From positions 1 to 64,000 of the forward strand of contig NZ_JYDE01000017.1 in assembly GCF_003263515.1 (NCBI RefSeq): a stretch of 64,000 nt of DNA, written 5' to 3'. Positions 9,178-18,813 of this stretch are shown here, piece by piece. This DNA comes from Rahnella inusitata. Lineage in GTDB: Bacteria > Pseudomonadota > Gammaproteobacteria > Enterobacterales > Enterobacteriaceae. The translations under genes and the position numbers were made by a program. The notes beneath the pieces are model-generated. The model saw only the letters and a program-made list of their open reading frames with translations. It did not search any database and was not told the origin of the DNA. Numbering within the stretch: the stretch's first letter is position 1; every line of letters starts with the position of its first letter.

Positions 9178-10245
9178 ATGAGTAATAAAGATGGCATGAA
9201 CTACGCGCCGGTGGGTAAACCTCAGCCGGTTGTGAAACCGGGCGAATTCGTGATAGCCGCCGCGGCGCTGGATCACGGGCATATTTACGGCATGTGCAAC
9301 GGGCTTATCGAAGCGGGTGCCAGCCTGAAATGGGTTTACGATCCGGATCCGGCAAAGGTGCAGAAATTCGTCAGCCAGTATCCGCAGGTGGCGGTGGCTG
9401 ATTCACTGGACGTTATTCTCGGCGATAAAGAGGTGCAGCTGGTGGCGGGCGCGGGGATCCCTTCTGAGCGTTGTGAACTCGGGCTGAAAGTGATGGACGC
9501 CGGCAAAGATTACTTCGTCGATAAAGCGCCGCTGACCACCCTTGGGCAACTGGCCGCAGCGAAAGCCAAAGTGGCCGCCACAGGGCGAAAATATGCGGTC
9601 TATTACAGCGAACGGCTGCACGTGGAAAGCGCGGTGTTTGCCGGACAACTGGTGCAGGAAGGGGCGATCGGGCGTGTTGTGCAGACGCTCGGCACCGGGC
9701 CACATCGCGAGGGCGAAGGCCGCCCGGACTGGTTCTATGAAAAGGAAAAGTTCGGCGGGATCTTGTGCGATATCGGCAGTCATCAGATAGAACAATTCCT
9801 TTTCTACACCGCTAACAGCGATGCGCGCGTGGTGGCGGCGCAGGCGGTAAATTTCAATCATCCCGAATCTCCGCGCTTTGAAGATTTTGGCGACGCGATG
9901 CTCGAAGGTGACAACGGCGCGCGCGGCTATTTCCGCTGCGACTGGTTTACGCCACCAGGGCTGAGCACCTGGGGCGACGGGCGACTCACGCTGCTGGGCA
10001 CCGAAGGTTATATCGAGATCCGCAAATATGTCGATCTTACCCGTGGGGATCAGGACGTGGTGTATCTGGTGAATCAGCGCGGCGAGTTCCGCTATCCGGT
10101 GTCAGGTACCGTTGGATTCCCGTTCTTCGGCGAACTGATACGTGATTGTCTGCATCGCACTGAAAAAGCCATGACGCAGGACCATGCATTCAAAGCCGCC
10201 GAGCTGTGTGTGCGAGCGCAAATGCTGGCGAATCAGTCGGAGTAA
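9178..10245 (+). CDS. Gfo/Idh/MocA family oxidoreductase with atypical nucleotide loop (second of three)
   Basis: A 355-residue family member that begins two bases after the preceding gene. The usual GxGxxG/A loop is replaced by AAALDHGHIYG near residues 25-35, and the usual EKP is DKAPLTT, which still provides the lysine. The later segment GGILCDIGSHQIEQ near residue 195 fits the family substrate domain. Loss of the glycine-rich loop may change cofactor binding or leave a tightly bound cofactor, but this subgroup is seen in other sugar operons, so it is probably functional. It may work in series with the first and third enzymes. Confidence 0.85.
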   Translation: MSNKDGMNYAPVGKPQPVVKPGEFVIAAAALDHGHIYGMCNGLIEAGASLKWVYDPDPAKVQKFVSQYPQVAVADSLDVILGDKEVQLVAGAGIPSERCELGLKVMDAGKDYFVDKAPLTTLGQLAAAKAKVAATGRKYAVYYSERLHVESAVFAGQLVQEGAIGRVVQTLGTGPHREGEGRPDWFYEKEKFGGILCDIGSHQIEQFLFYTANSDARVVAAQAVNFNHPESPRFEDFGDAMLEGDNGARGYFRCDWFTPPGLSTWGDGRLTLLGTEGYIEIRKYVDLTRGDQDVVYLVNQRGEFRYPVSGTVGFPFFGELIRDCLHRTEKAMTQDHAFKAAELCVRAQMLANQSE

Positions 10246-10260
10246 TTCGGGAGGCGGACC

Positions 10261-11280
10261 ATGAAAATCACGAATGCGGCCATCATCGGCTGCGGGGCGA
10301 TCCATACCTGTCACGCAGAGGCCATCCTGCAAAACCCGGCCAGCCGGTTGCTGGCCATCGCCGAATGCGATGCAGATATTGGGCTGGGGCTGGCGCAGCA
10401 ATATCAGTGCGATTTTTACACAGACTATGGTGTGATGCTGCGCGATCCGCACATCGACGTGGTGCATATTTGTCTGCCACATCATCTGCATCAGGATGCG
10501 ATCCTCGCCGCGCTGGCGGCCGGAAAGCACGTTTTCACCGAGAAGCCGGTGGCGCTCAACGCCACCGAAGTCAAAGCGATCCGGCAGGCCCAAAGCCTTT
10601 CCGGAAGGCTGCTCGGCGTGTGTTATCAGAACCGGCTGAATCCGTCGAGCCAGAAGATTTACGCAATGCTGGCAAGTGGCGTAATTGGCAACATGCTAAG
10701 TATTAAAGCGGTGCTGACGTGGTCGCGTGGTGGCGCGTATTACTCCGACAGCCCGTGGCGCGGGCGCTTCTCCACTGAAGGGGGCAGCCTGCTTATCAAT
10801 CAGGCGATCCACACGTTGGATCTGATGCAGTGGTTCGGCGGCGGCATTCACGCGCTCAAAGGTGTGGTGGACAGCCATTTTTTGACCGACGTGACCGAAA
10901 ACGAAGACACCGCGATGGCCAGCATGAAACTGGCGAACGGTGCCCGCGGCCTGTTTTATGCCAGCAACGGGCACAGCACCGATTCACCGCTGCTGCTGGA
11001 AATTCACTGCGAGAAAGGGCTGCTGCAACTGCACCACAATGCGCTGTGGCTGATCGAAGGTGAAACCAGAACGCTGCTGGTGAACGATCTCAGTCCGGCG
11101 GGGAATACGAAAAGTTACTGGGGCGACAGCCATCGTCAGGCCATCATCAATTTCACGCACTCTGTGCAATATCCTGAAGATAAAAACTATACCTCGCTGG
11201 CCGATGCGGAAATTTCTCTGAATATGGTAGAGGCGATTTATCGATCCTCACAATTAAGACAATGGATAACGATTGAATAA
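10261..11280 (+). CDS. Gfo/Idh/MocA family oxidoreductase (third of three)
   Basis: A 339-residue dehydrogenase with a canonical nucleotide loop IIGCGAIHTCHA at residues 8-19, the TEKPVAL motif near residue 95, and LLINQAIHTLDLMQWFGG near residues 178-195, the substrate-domain histidine segment. GGAGGCGGACC before the ATG provides the ribosome site. It is the third consecutive member of this family in one transcription unit, 40 bases before the symporter gene. The three share only family-level similarity as read by eye, so they are probably not recent duplicates and may act on successive intermediates. Confidence 0.9.
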   Translation: MKITNAAIIGCGAIHTCHAEAILQNPASRLLAIAECDADIGLGLAQQYQCDFYTDYGVMLRDPHIDVVHICLPHHLHQDAILAALAAGKHVFTEKPVALNATEVKAIRQAQSLSGRLLGVCYQNRLNPSSQKIYAMLASGVIGNMLSIKAVLTWSRGGAYYSDSPWRGRFSTEGGSLLINQAIHTLDLMQWFGGGIHALKGVVDSHFLTDVTENEDTAMASMKLANGARGLFYASNGHSTDSPLLLEIHCEKGLLQLHHNALWLIEGETRTLLVNDLSPAGNTKSYWGDSHRQAIINFTHSVQYPEDKNYTSLADAEISLNMVEAIYRSSQLRQWITIE

Positions 11281-11320
11281 ATAACTTTAATAATAACCCT
11301 ACATTCACAGGATAATAAAA

Positions 11321-12859
11321 ATGAAACCTACTGAACGCAGAGTCGGTTACGGCACAGCCATAGGATATGGCGTGACGGATTTATTTGGTGGCGGTGCATT
11401 CGCCGTGATCGGTACCTGGCTGTTATTTTTTTACACCACCTATTGCGGATTATCCGTTTTAGAAGCGGGATCGATATTCGCTATCGCCCGCGTGATCGAC
11501 GCCATATTAAGCCCGATCATGGGCTACATCACCGATAACTTCGCCAATACATGGCTTGGGAAAAAATTTGGCCGCCGTCGCTTTTTCCTGCTGATAAGCG
11601 CCCCGATGATGTTCCTGTATGCGCTGGTCTGGGTGACCGACATGAGCTACTGGTATTATCTCGGCACCTATCTGTCTATCGAACTGCTTTCTGCCATGGT
11701 GCTGGTGCCTTGGGAGACGCTTTCCTCGGAGATGACCAACCGCTTCAGCGAACGCACCCGCCTTTCCGGCGTGCGCATGATCTGCTCCCAGCTTGGCGGC
11801 CTGCTGGCGGTGTCGATCCCTGGCGTCATTATGCAGTTCACCGGTAAAGATAATCCGATGACCTATACCTATACCGGCATTATTTTCGCGTGTATTTTTT
11901 GTCTCGCGGTATTTACCACCTGGATGTGTACCTGGGAAGCCAAAGACGTGCGCGAAGAGTTTGAACCGGAACCGCTCGGCGCGCGCAGCGGTAATCTCTG
12001 GCATCATTTAAAAAGTCTGGTTTTAGATCTCCTGTCGTCTTTTAAAATACGTATGTTCCGCCAGCACATTATTATCTATATCTTTTCATTTACTGCGCTC
12101 GACGTTTTCGGCGCCGTATTTACCTATTACGTGGTGTACGGATTACACCTCGACGCGTCGGCGGTATCGGGATATTTAACGGTCGCTGCACTGGCATCGG
12201 TGCCTTCGACCTTTGGTTTTATGATGTTGCTTGAAAAAATGAATATGACGCCATCCGGGGCACTTCGTCTGGCGTATGGCATTATTTTCTGCGTGCTGGC
12301 TTTTTTATTCTACGTCTATATCACCGAAATGGCGGTATCGGTTCTGTTGTTCTCAGGCGTATTTGCTGTATTCGGTTTTGCCCGCGCCGGGTTGTATTAT
12401 ATTCCGTGGAATATCTACAGTTTTATTCCCGATGTTGATGAAATAGTCACCAAAAAACGCCGCGAAGGGATCTTCGCCGGGGTTATGGTGCTGACGCGCA
12501 AAAGCACCGTCGCGCTGGCTATTATGCTTATCGGCATCGTATTGCAGGAAAGTGGTTTCGTTAAAGGACAGGGCGTGCAGCCTGACAGTGCGCTGGATGC
12601 CATCATCGGGTTATTGGTATTCGCTACCGCGGCATTGCTGGCGGTCAGTTTCTACATGACTTTCAAATTCAAACTGACGCGCGAAACCCACAAAATGTTG
12701 ATTCAGGAAGTGGCCCGCCTGAAGCTGGGGGGTAATCTTCAGGATTGTACGCCTGAATGTCAGAAGGTTATCAAGGATCTGACCGGCTATCAGTATCAGG
12801 AAGTGTGGGGCGGAAGAGCCACCCACAAAGCGGTTCGCAACGAAATTGCCGCGGGATAA
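11321..12859 (+). CDS. GPH family sugar:cation symporter (MelB-like MFS transporter)
   Basis: A 512-residue inner-membrane protein with about twelve hydrophobic segments. It belongs to the glycoside-pentoside-hexuronide family: GVTDLFGGGAFAVIGTWLL near residue 19, the DAILSPIMGYITDN loop after helix 2, and GKKFGRRRFF in the first cytoplasmic loop. It probably brings the sugar substrate of this operon into the cell with H+ or Na+. It has a longer C-terminal tail than MelB (about 40 residues, with two cysteines). An AGGATAA site precedes the start. It is the last gene of the LacI-controlled operon. Confidence 0.9.
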   Translation: MKPTERRVGYGTAIGYGVTDLFGGGAFAVIGTWLLFFYTTYCGLSVLEAGSIFAIARVIDAILSPIMGYITDNFANTWLGKKFGRRRFFLLISAPMMFLYALVWVTDMSYWYYLGTYLSIELLSAMVLVPWETLSSEMTNRFSERTRLSGVRMICSQLGGLLAVSIPGVIMQFTGKDNPMTYTYTGIIFACIFCLAVFTTWMCTWEAKDVREEFEPEPLGARSGNLWHHLKSLVLDLLSSFKIRMFRQHIIIYIFSFTALDVFGAVFTYYVVYGLHLDASAVSGYLTVAALASVPSTFGFMMLLEKMNMTPSGALRLAYGIIFCVLAFLFYVYITEMAVSVLLFSGVFAVFGFARAGLYYIPWNIYSFIPDVDEIVTKKRREGIFAGVMVLTRKSTVALAIMLIGIVLQESGFVKGQGVQPDSALDAIIGLLVFATAALLAVSFYMTFKFKLTRETHKMLIQEVARLKLGGNLQDCTPECQKVIKDLTGYQYQEVWGGRATHKAVRNEIAAG

Positions 12860-12871
12860 TGAAGAGAAGAG

Positions 12872-12890
12872 CGGGCAGCCCGGCTGCCCG
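12872..12890. terminator. GC-rich hairpin between symporter and acetyltransferase genes
   Basis: CGGGCAGCC and GGCTGCCCG form a nine-pair stem between two convergent genes. The following T-tract is short (TCTT), so termination strength is uncertain. Confidence 0.6.
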
Positions 12891-12902
12891 TCTTGAAACG
12901 AG

Positions 12903-13424
12903 TTACTGCGCAGGCAGCGTCTGATTTCCCTCACCTAACGCGCGTTGCATAAAGACCGTATCCAGCCAGCGTCCGTGTTTGAATCCCACCGAGTGCAACG
13001 TACCCGTAACGCGGAATCCGGCGGCAAGATGCAGGCCAATCGACGCGTTATTTTCACTGTCGCCCACGTTGGCAATCAACTGCCGGTAGCCGTGGGTTTC
13101 CGCCCAGTCTATGGCGCGGCGAATTAACGCTTTCCCCGCACCGCGTTTCTGAAAATTGGGATCGATATAAATCGAATCCTCCAGCGTATGGCGGTAAGCA
13201 AAGCGCTCGCGATAACGGCCTAGATAGCAGTAACCTTTAACTTCCCCGTCCTCCAGCACAACCAGCCAGAGCAACCCGGCGTCTTTAATCTTCTTCAGGC
13301 GCGCAGACATTTCTTCTTCGCCCGGCGGCTGCGTCTCGAACGATGCGGTTCCGTGAATAACATGCCAGGCATAAATTTTGTGCATAGCGGGAACATGCTG
13401 TTCATCCGCTTCGATAATTTCCAT
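12903..13424 (-). CDS. GNAT N-acetyltransferase, phosphinothricin/L-amino acid acetyltransferase type
   Basis: A 173-residue GCN5-related acetyltransferase close to the MnaT/Pat group that acetylates the amino group of methionine sulfone or phosphinothricin-like amino acids. Seen features are ATASFE-like GTASFETQPP near residue 28, the acetyl-CoA loop QKRGAGKAL near residues 97-105, and NVGDSENNASIGLH near residues 123-136. The start at 13424 (MEIIEAD) has GGAG eight bases upstream; the frame continuing to 13586 has no site and an atypical composition. It is a single gene between the sugar operon and metQ-like gene. The natural substrate is unknown. Confidence 0.88.
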   Translation of the reverse strand: MEIIEADEQHVPAMHKIYAWHVIHGTASFETQPPGEEEMSARLKKIKDAGLLWLVVLEDGEVKGYCYLGRYRERFAYRHTLEDSIYIDPNFQKRGAGKALIRRAIDWAETHGYRQLIANVGDSENNASIGLHLAAGFRVTGTLHSVGFKHGRWLDTVFMQRALGEGNQTLPAQ

Positions 13425-13691
13425 TCCTGCTGCTCCGTGGAGGGGGACGCGAGACAACCACTTTTTACGAAAACAGGCCATAAAGGCAAATTGTTTCTGG
13501 TGGATATAAGTAAAACATATGGATGGCTTTTCCTGATTTTCAGTGGCGGCGTGGCGCATTTGCCTAATCCACATTATTTCAGTCATATGCTTTTTTCTTC
13601 TTATCGATACTTTTTCGTTTTTTAAACCGCCACAGGCATCCTGCTATAGTCATTTCTTTGGCCATTAATGCCTATTTTTTAAGGATAAAAA

Positions 13692-14510
13692 GTGAAACTG
13701 ACGACCTCTTATTTCCGCACCGGCGCGGCGGTGTTGCTGGCAGGTTTACTGCTGGCGGGCTGTGATCAAAAAAGCAGTGATACGAAGCATATTAAGGTGG
13801 GTGTAATTAACGGTGCCGAGCAGGATGTTGCGGAAGTGGCGAAAAAAGTCGCCAAAGAAAAATACGGTCTCGACGTCGAACTGGTAGGGTTCAGCGGTTC
13901 TCTGCTGCCCAATGACGCGACAGATCACGGCGAACTGGACGCGAACGTCTTCCAGCATCGCCCGTTCCTCGAGCAAGATAATAAGGCGCATAACTATCAT
14001 CTGGTGGCCGTCGGCAATACGTTTGTCTTCCCGATGGGCGGATATTCGAAAAAAATTAAAACCGTCGATGAGCTGAAAGAGGGTGCAACCATCGCGATCC
14101 CTAATGACCCGACCAATCTGGGCCGCGCGCTTTTGCTGCTGCAAAAAGAAAAACTGATCACGCTCAAAGAGGGCAAAGGTTTGCTGCCGACGGCGCTGGA
14201 TATTACTGAGAATCCTCACCATCTGAACATTATGGAGCTGGAAGGCGCGCAGTTGCCACGTGTGCTCGATGACCCGAAAGTCGATGTGGCGATCATCAGC
14301 ACCACTTACATTCAGCAGACAGGATTATCGCCGGTGCATGACAGCGTCTTTATTGAAGATAAAAACTCGCCTTACGTGAATATTTTGGTCGCGCGGGAAG
14401 ACAATAAAGAGGCAGAGAATGTGAAAGACTTTTTGAAATCGTATCAGTCGCCGGAAGTGGCGAAAGCGGCGGAGAAAATCTTCAACGGCGGGGCCGTGCC
14501 AGGCTGGTGA
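13692..14510 (+). CDS. MetQ/NlpA family substrate-binding lipoprotein
   Basis: A 272-residue inner-membrane-anchored periplasmic lipoprotein. The signal peptide ends in the lipobox LAGC (cysteine near residue 24). The mature part starts with IKVGVINGAEQDVAEV and contains ANVFQHRPFL and IAIPNDPTN, all typical of D-methionine binding MetQ and its paralogue NlpA. The start codon is GTG with AAGGA six bases upstream. No metN or metI is next to it, so it is probably an orphan (NlpA-like) that delivers methionine or a related amino acid to a transporter encoded elsewhere. A hairpin follows the gene. Confidence 0.9.
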   Translation: MKLTTSYFRTGAAVLLAGLLLAGCDQKSSDTKHIKVGVINGAEQDVAEVAKKVAKEKYGLDVELVGFSGSLLPNDATDHGELDANVFQHRPFLEQDNKAHNYHLVAVGNTFVFPMGGYSKKIKTVDELKEGATIAIPNDPTNLGRALLLLQKEKLITLKEGKGLLPTALDITENPHHLNIMELEGAQLPRVLDDPKVDVAIISTTYIQQTGLSPVHDSVFIEDKNSPYVNILVAREDNKEAENVKDFLKSYQSPEVAKAAEKIFNGGAVPGW

Positions 14511-14517
14511 TGAATGT

Positions 14518-14549
14518 GCCTGACAGGGGCTTTGCGCCGCCTGTCAGGC
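14518..14549 (+). terminator. Hairpin after the MetQ-like gene
   Basis: GCCTGACAGG and CCTGTCAGGC form a perfect ten-pair stem starting just after the stop codon, with a 12-base loop. The T-tract is poor, so it may mainly protect the transcript end. Confidence 0.6.
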
Positions 14550-14575
14550 TACTGCGTTAAATCCTTAACGCCGGT

Positions 14576-15313
14576 TTATTTATGCTGTTTCGCAAATTCT
14601 TCTTTCGCTTTCTTCAATTGCTGCTGGAAAGCATCGTTGGTGTGCAGCGTGGCCACCACTGCGGAGCCGACGATACGTGCGGCATCCACATCGCTCTGCC
14701 AGTGATATCCGCAAATCACACGACTCTGCCCTAAATCATAACCGCGCTGAAGGATCTGATCCTGACGCTGCGGGTTGATTTCGGTGAGAACCAGTGCGGT
14801 CGCCCAGCCGATAGAGGTGTGGCCTGAAGGATAAGATCCATTCTTCGACAGCTTATCCTGCTCGGTAGTGTTGCAGGTCGGGACGCCGTAAAACGCAAAC
14901 GGACGAATGCGCATGTACTTCTCTTTGGCAGAGCGCGTCGCCAGATCGCCAGCATCTTCAATCATATTGGTCAGAAGCTTGTGCAGCTCCGGCGTATCTT
15001 TGGCCGTGATCGGTGAACCGAACGCACCGGAGAAGGCATTCGCCACGCCGCCACCGCTCAGGTTTGCATCTTCAGCAGCCTGCTTACCACGTTCGGTGGA
15101 TCGCAGCAGACGGCCCTGTTCATACATCGCCTGATCGTTCAAAAATGCAATGCTGCCCACGGCCGGAGGCGGCGGAAGCAGTGTCAGACTGTTGATGGCC
15201 TGATCATTTTTCAGATAATAAAGGTCTGGTTTGGTGGTCGCATCGTTGCCGGTAAGGGCGAATGCATTGACAGAGAAAAGGCTGGCGAGGCAAAAAGTGG
15301 TCAAAGTCTTCAT
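14576..15313 (-). CDS. Class A non-specific acid phosphatase (PhoN/PhoC type)
   Basis: A secreted periplasmic phosphatase of 245 residues with a signal peptide cleaved after about residue 19 (VNAFA). The full class A signature is present: KEKYMRIRP near residue 130, [11 protein letters not shown] near residue 162 and [12 protein letters not shown] near residues 200-211. These supply the phosphate-binding lysine and arginines, the nucleophilic histidine of the last block and the PSGH histidine that protonates the leaving group. It removes phosphate from a broad range of organic phosphomonoesters. It is a single gene; the gap of 137 bases before DUF3761 shows no clear regulator site. Confidence 0.95.
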   Translation of the reverse strand: MKTLTTFCLASLFSVNAFALTGNDATTKPDLYYLKNDQAINSLTLLPPPPAVGSIAFLNDQAMYEQGRLLRSTERGKQAAEDANLSGGGVANAFSGAFGSPITAKDTPELHKLLTNMIEDAGDLATRSAKEKYMRIRPFAFYGVPTCNTTEQDKLSKNGSYPSGHTSIGWATALVLTEINPQRQDQILQRGYDLGQSRVICGYHWQSDVDAARIVGSAVVATLHTNDAFQQQLKKAKEEFAKQHK

Positions 15314-15450
15314 TAAAAGTTTCCTTACTTACGTCTTAGATGTCATTACGAACTCATTTCCGTAACATTTCTTAACATGTGCAAGTAAAACAAATTTTTT
15401 GCAGAAAAGTTTGCGTGAGGTCTCAGAATTTGGAATTTGTGGAGATGCTT

Positions 15451-15729
15451 TTAATTAAGCCATTCCGCTACACCACCGTGTCTTGAACAGGTTCCCCGAC
15501 GGTGCTGGCTGAAACTGTACGTGCCATCCCTGCACTTAGCGGATGCGCCGTCAGGTGCATTTCCCGATCGGGTATGTGCCGGACTGTGAACATCCTGCCC
15601 GTCCGAGTTAATGTAATCCCCTTGCTCAATGAGCTCATTATCCTGAGAGACTGACGGGGTGTGCTGCTTTGCAATGGCTGTATTGAATAGAAGCGTCACT
15701 GCGAAAAAGATAAGTCCAGGCAAACGCAT
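15451..15729 (-). CDS. DUF3761 family secreted small protein
   Basis: A 92-residue protein with a signal peptide (MRLPGLIFFAVTLLFNTAIA) and the DUF3761 core CRDGTYSFSQHRRGTC followed by HGGVAEWL at the C-terminus. The two cysteines and two histidines of this core are conserved in the family as I remember it. The function is unknown; the compact Cys/His arrangement might bind a metal or a small ligand in the periplasm. It is the last gene before the argW island stack. Confidence 0.85.
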   Translation of the reverse strand: MRLPGLIFFAVTLLFNTAIAKQHTPSVSQDNELIEQGDYINSDGQDVHSPAHTRSGNAPDGASAKCRDGTYSFSQHRRGTCSRHGGVAEWLN

Positions 15730-16305
15730 GATCTTACTGCATCCTTGTGATGAGTACTTTTGTCCAGTTGAGGTGGCGACGAGAGTACTCCTAATAACCT
15801 CACAAACAATGCTGATATTTAACCAGTGTCCGGATGTTCGATTGCGACGTGATGAATCAGAGAATTAATGACAGACGAACAAGATCAATAGGGCGTCAGC
15901 GTATTCGTCGAGACAGCGGAGAAATTTAAAAGGAAGTTGCAACGTTATGGTGTCCCCTGCAGGAATCGAATCCATCTGTAAGGTGTTGATAATAAATTAG
16001 CCGTCTGGTTAATTACTGCCACGTAAAATCACAGATCCCATTAATCGTTCATGAGTAGCCCCAATTTAAGTCTGACGAGAATAGAACACGGGAATCATTA
16101 CGCTCCTGTTCACACGAACCAAGTCACAGAGTAAAAAGTCCTTTTAGCCCACAACATGCTGCAAAAAAGAAGTCGCTGCAATTTTGATGCGGTCTTTGAT
16201 TTCGTTTGCCGGGTGCCAATGGCTCAAAACAACGTTTCATGTCATTACTTGACGCACTAACCTGTGTAAAATCAGAATTAACCCAATATCGTTGAGATCT
16301 CTGCT
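15730..16305. other. Intergenic region across the left island boundary
   Basis: I see no gene in these 576 bases. They hold the start side of the DUF3761 gene, the outermost copy of the argW 3'-end repeat (15948-15968) and the untranslated leader of hsdR. TTGAC near 16245 followed by TAAAAT at 16266 resembles promoter boxes but the spacing is too short to trust. Confidence 0.5.
15948..15968. repeat. Attachment-site-like direct repeat, copy 1 (outer left end of island stack)
   Basis: TGGTGTCCCCTGCAGGAATCG repeats the 3' end of the argW tRNA gene in the same orientation as the copies at 24814 and 36113, with one difference (G for A at the eleventh or twelfth base). The flanking TTA and GAA also match the tRNA copy. 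It marks the far boundary of the tandem islands. Confidence 0.85.
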
Positions 16306-18741
16306 ATGGCTGGCGTTAACAAAACTCATCTGACCGAAACGGACATCATCACAAAATTCATCCTGCCTGCAATTAAAGAGGCGGGTTGGGATGTGATGAC
16401 GCAGATTCGCCAGGAGGTAAAACTCCGCGATGGCAAGGTTGTAGTGCGAGGAAAGCTAGCGGCACGCCTGACGGTGAAGTCCGCTGATATCGTGCTTTAC
16501 CATAAGCCGGGATTACCACTCGCAGTGATAGAAGCGAAAGCCAATAAGCATGAGATCGGCAAAGGTATGCAGCAAGGGTTGGATTACGCTCGTTTGCTTG
16601 ATGTGCCTTTTGTGTTTGCTTCCAATGGCGATGGTTTTATATTTCACGACAAAACCAATCCCTCACAACTCGAATCAGAAATATCACTTGCCGATTTCCC
16701 GACACCGCAACAGCTTTGGGAAAAATATTGCGTCTGGAAAGGATTTACCGCTGAGCAGCTGCCGGTCATCAGTCAGGATTATTACGATGACAGCACCGGT
16801 AAATCCCCGCGTTATTACCAGTTGCAGGCGATTAACAAAACCATAGCCGCTGTTTCAGCCGGGCAAAAACGCGTGCTTCTGGTGATGGCCACAGGCACCG
16901 GTAAAACCTATACCGCCTTCCAGATAATCTGGCGGTTGTGGAAAGCGAAAAATAAGAAACGCATTCTGTTTCTTGCTGACCGCAATATCCTCGTCGATCA
17001 GTCAAAGAATAATGATTTCCAGCCTTTTGGCACCGCGATGGCAAAAGTTACCGGAAGGAATATCGATCCGGCATATGAAATTCAGCTGGCGCTTTATCAG
17101 GCCATCACCGGGCCGGAAGAACATCAGAAAGCTTACAAACAAGTCGCTCCTGATTTCTTCGATTTGATTGTAATTGACGAATGCCATCGCGGCAGCGCGT
17201 CGGAAGACAGCGCCTGGCGCGAAATTCTTGATTATTTCAGCAGCGCCACGCAGATCGGCCTGACGGCAACCCCGAAAGAAACTGACGACGTGTCCAATAC
17301 CGATTACTTCGGTGAGCCGGTTTATACCTATTCGCTGAAAGAAGGGATTGAAGACGGCTTTCTCGCACCTTATAAAGTCGTCCGCGTAGATATCGACGTT
17401 GATCTGCAAGGTTGGCGTCCTACTATCGGGCAGATGGATAAAAACGGTGAGCTGGTGGATGACCGCATCTATAACCAGAAAGATTTTGACCGCACGCTGG
17501 TGATTGATGAACGTACTCAACTGGTGGCACAGACCATCACCGATTATTTAAAACGCACTAATCCGATGGATAAAACCATCGTCTTCTGTAACGACATCGA
17601 TCATGCAGAACGTATGCGCCGGGCGCTGGTGAATCTGAACCCAGAGCAGGTCGTGAAGAATGAAAAGTATGTGATGAAAATTACCGGTGATGACGATATC
17701 GGCAAGGCGCAACTGGATAATTTCATCAATCCGAAAAAGCCGTATCCGGTTATCGCCACTACCTCCGAGCTGATGAGTACTGGGGTCGATGCCCAAACCT
17801 GCAAACTGGTGGTGCTTGATCAAAATATCCAGTCGATCACCAAGTTTAAACAGATCATCGGGCGCGGTACGCGTATCAACGAGAAATTTGGCAAACTGTG
17901 GTTCACCATTCTCGACTTCAAAAAAGCCACCGAACTGTTCGCCGATGAACGTTTTGATGGCGTGCCGGAAAAAGTGATCCGCACCACGCCGGAGGACATT
18001 TCCGATCCGGATTCTGAGTTTGATGAAATGCTGGAAGATGAATCTACGGATGAAATAGCGGATCCTGATACCTTAGCCGTTCACGAAACACCGGGGGAAT
18101 ATAACGTTACGCCCGATCCGGATTTCGCGCCTTTTGAAGAAGATGAAGAGCGTCCAATCCGTAAATTCTACGTGAACGGCGTGCCGGTGAAAGTGCTGGC
18201 AAAACGCGTTCAGTATTACGATGCGGACGGGAAACTGGTGACAGAATCCTTCCAGGATTACACCCGCAAAACCCTGCTGAAAGACAAAGACTACGCATCG
18301 CTTGATGATTTTACCCGTAAGTGGCAGTCTGCCACCCGCAAACAGGTGATCATTGATGAACTAAAGGAACTGGGTATTTTGTGGGAAGTGCTGGCGGAAG
18401 AAGTGGGTAAAGATCTCGACCCGTTTGATCTGCTCTGCCACGTCGTTTACGGCCAGCCACCGCTGACGCGTCGTGAACGCGCGGACAACGTGCGTAAGCG
18501 TAATTACTTCACCAAATATTCCGCGCCCGCACAGAACGTTTTGAATACGCTGCTGGACAAATATGCCGATCAGGGTGTGCACGAAATTGAAGATATTCAG
18601 GTGCTAAAACTGAAACCTTTCGATACCCTTGGCCGCCCGTTAGAAATCATCAAAAACAGCTTTGGCGATAAAAAATCCTATGAGAACGCCGTGAACGAAT
18701 TGGAAAACGAAATCTACCAGCCATCGCCACGCTCCGCCTGA
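16306..18741 (+). CDS. hsdR: Type I restriction enzyme R subunit (type IB, EcoAI-like)
   Basis: The motor and nuclease subunit of a type I restriction-modification enzyme, 811 residues, close to the EcoAI HsdR length. The N-terminal PD-(D/E)xK nuclease has Asp61, Glu76-x-Lys78 and a QxxxY motif near 90-94. The superfamily 2 translocase follows: Walker A GTGKT at 197-201, DECH box at 291-294, TATP near 325 and the QIIGRGTR motif near 523. It translocates DNA from unmethylated target sites and cuts at a distance when joined to HsdM and HsdS. It is the first gene of a five-gene island lying between two argW att repeats. Confidence 0.96.
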   Translation: MAGVNKTHLTETDIITKFILPAIKEAGWDVMTQIRQEVKLRDGKVVVRGKLAARLTVKSADIVLYHKPGLPLAVIEAKANKHEIGKGMQQGLDYARLLDVPFVFASNGDGFIFHDKTNPSQLESEISLADFPTPQQLWEKYCVWKGFTAEQLPVISQDYYDDSTGKSPRYYQLQAINKTIAAVSAGQKRVLLVMATGTGKTYTAFQIIWRLWKAKNKKRILFLADRNILVDQSKNNDFQPFGTAMAKVTGRNIDPAYEIQLALYQAITGPEEHQKAYKQVAPDFFDLIVIDECHRGSASEDSAWREILDYFSSATQIGLTATPKETDDVSNTDYFGEPVYTYSLKEGIEDGFLAPYKVVRVDIDVDLQGWRPTIGQMDKNGELVDDRIYNQKDFDRTLVIDERTQLVAQTITDYLKRTNPMDKTIVFCNDIDHAERMRRALVNLNPEQVVKNEKYVMKITGDDDIGKAQLDNFINPKKPYPVIATTSELMSTGVDAQTCKLVVLDQNIQSITKFKQIIGRGTRINEKFGKLWFTILDFKKATELFADERFDGVPEKVIRTTPEDISDPDSEFDEMLEDESTDEIADPDTLAVHETPGEYNVTPDPDFAPFEEDEERPIRKFYVNGVPVKVLAKRVQYYDADGKLVTESFQDYTRKTLLKDKDYASLDDFTRKWQSATRKQVIIDELKELGILWEVLAEEVGKDLDPFDLLCHVVYGQPPLTRRERADNVRKRNYFTKYSAPAQNVLNTLLDKYADQGVHEIEDIQVLKLKPFDTLGRPLEIIKNSFGDKKSYENAVNELENEIYQPSPRSA

Positions 18742-18813
18742 CTGCACGACACTTTTCTGCCACCGGTAGCTTTTGATTCCGGTGGCATCATTTTTTGAAG
18801 TATGGAAACCACT

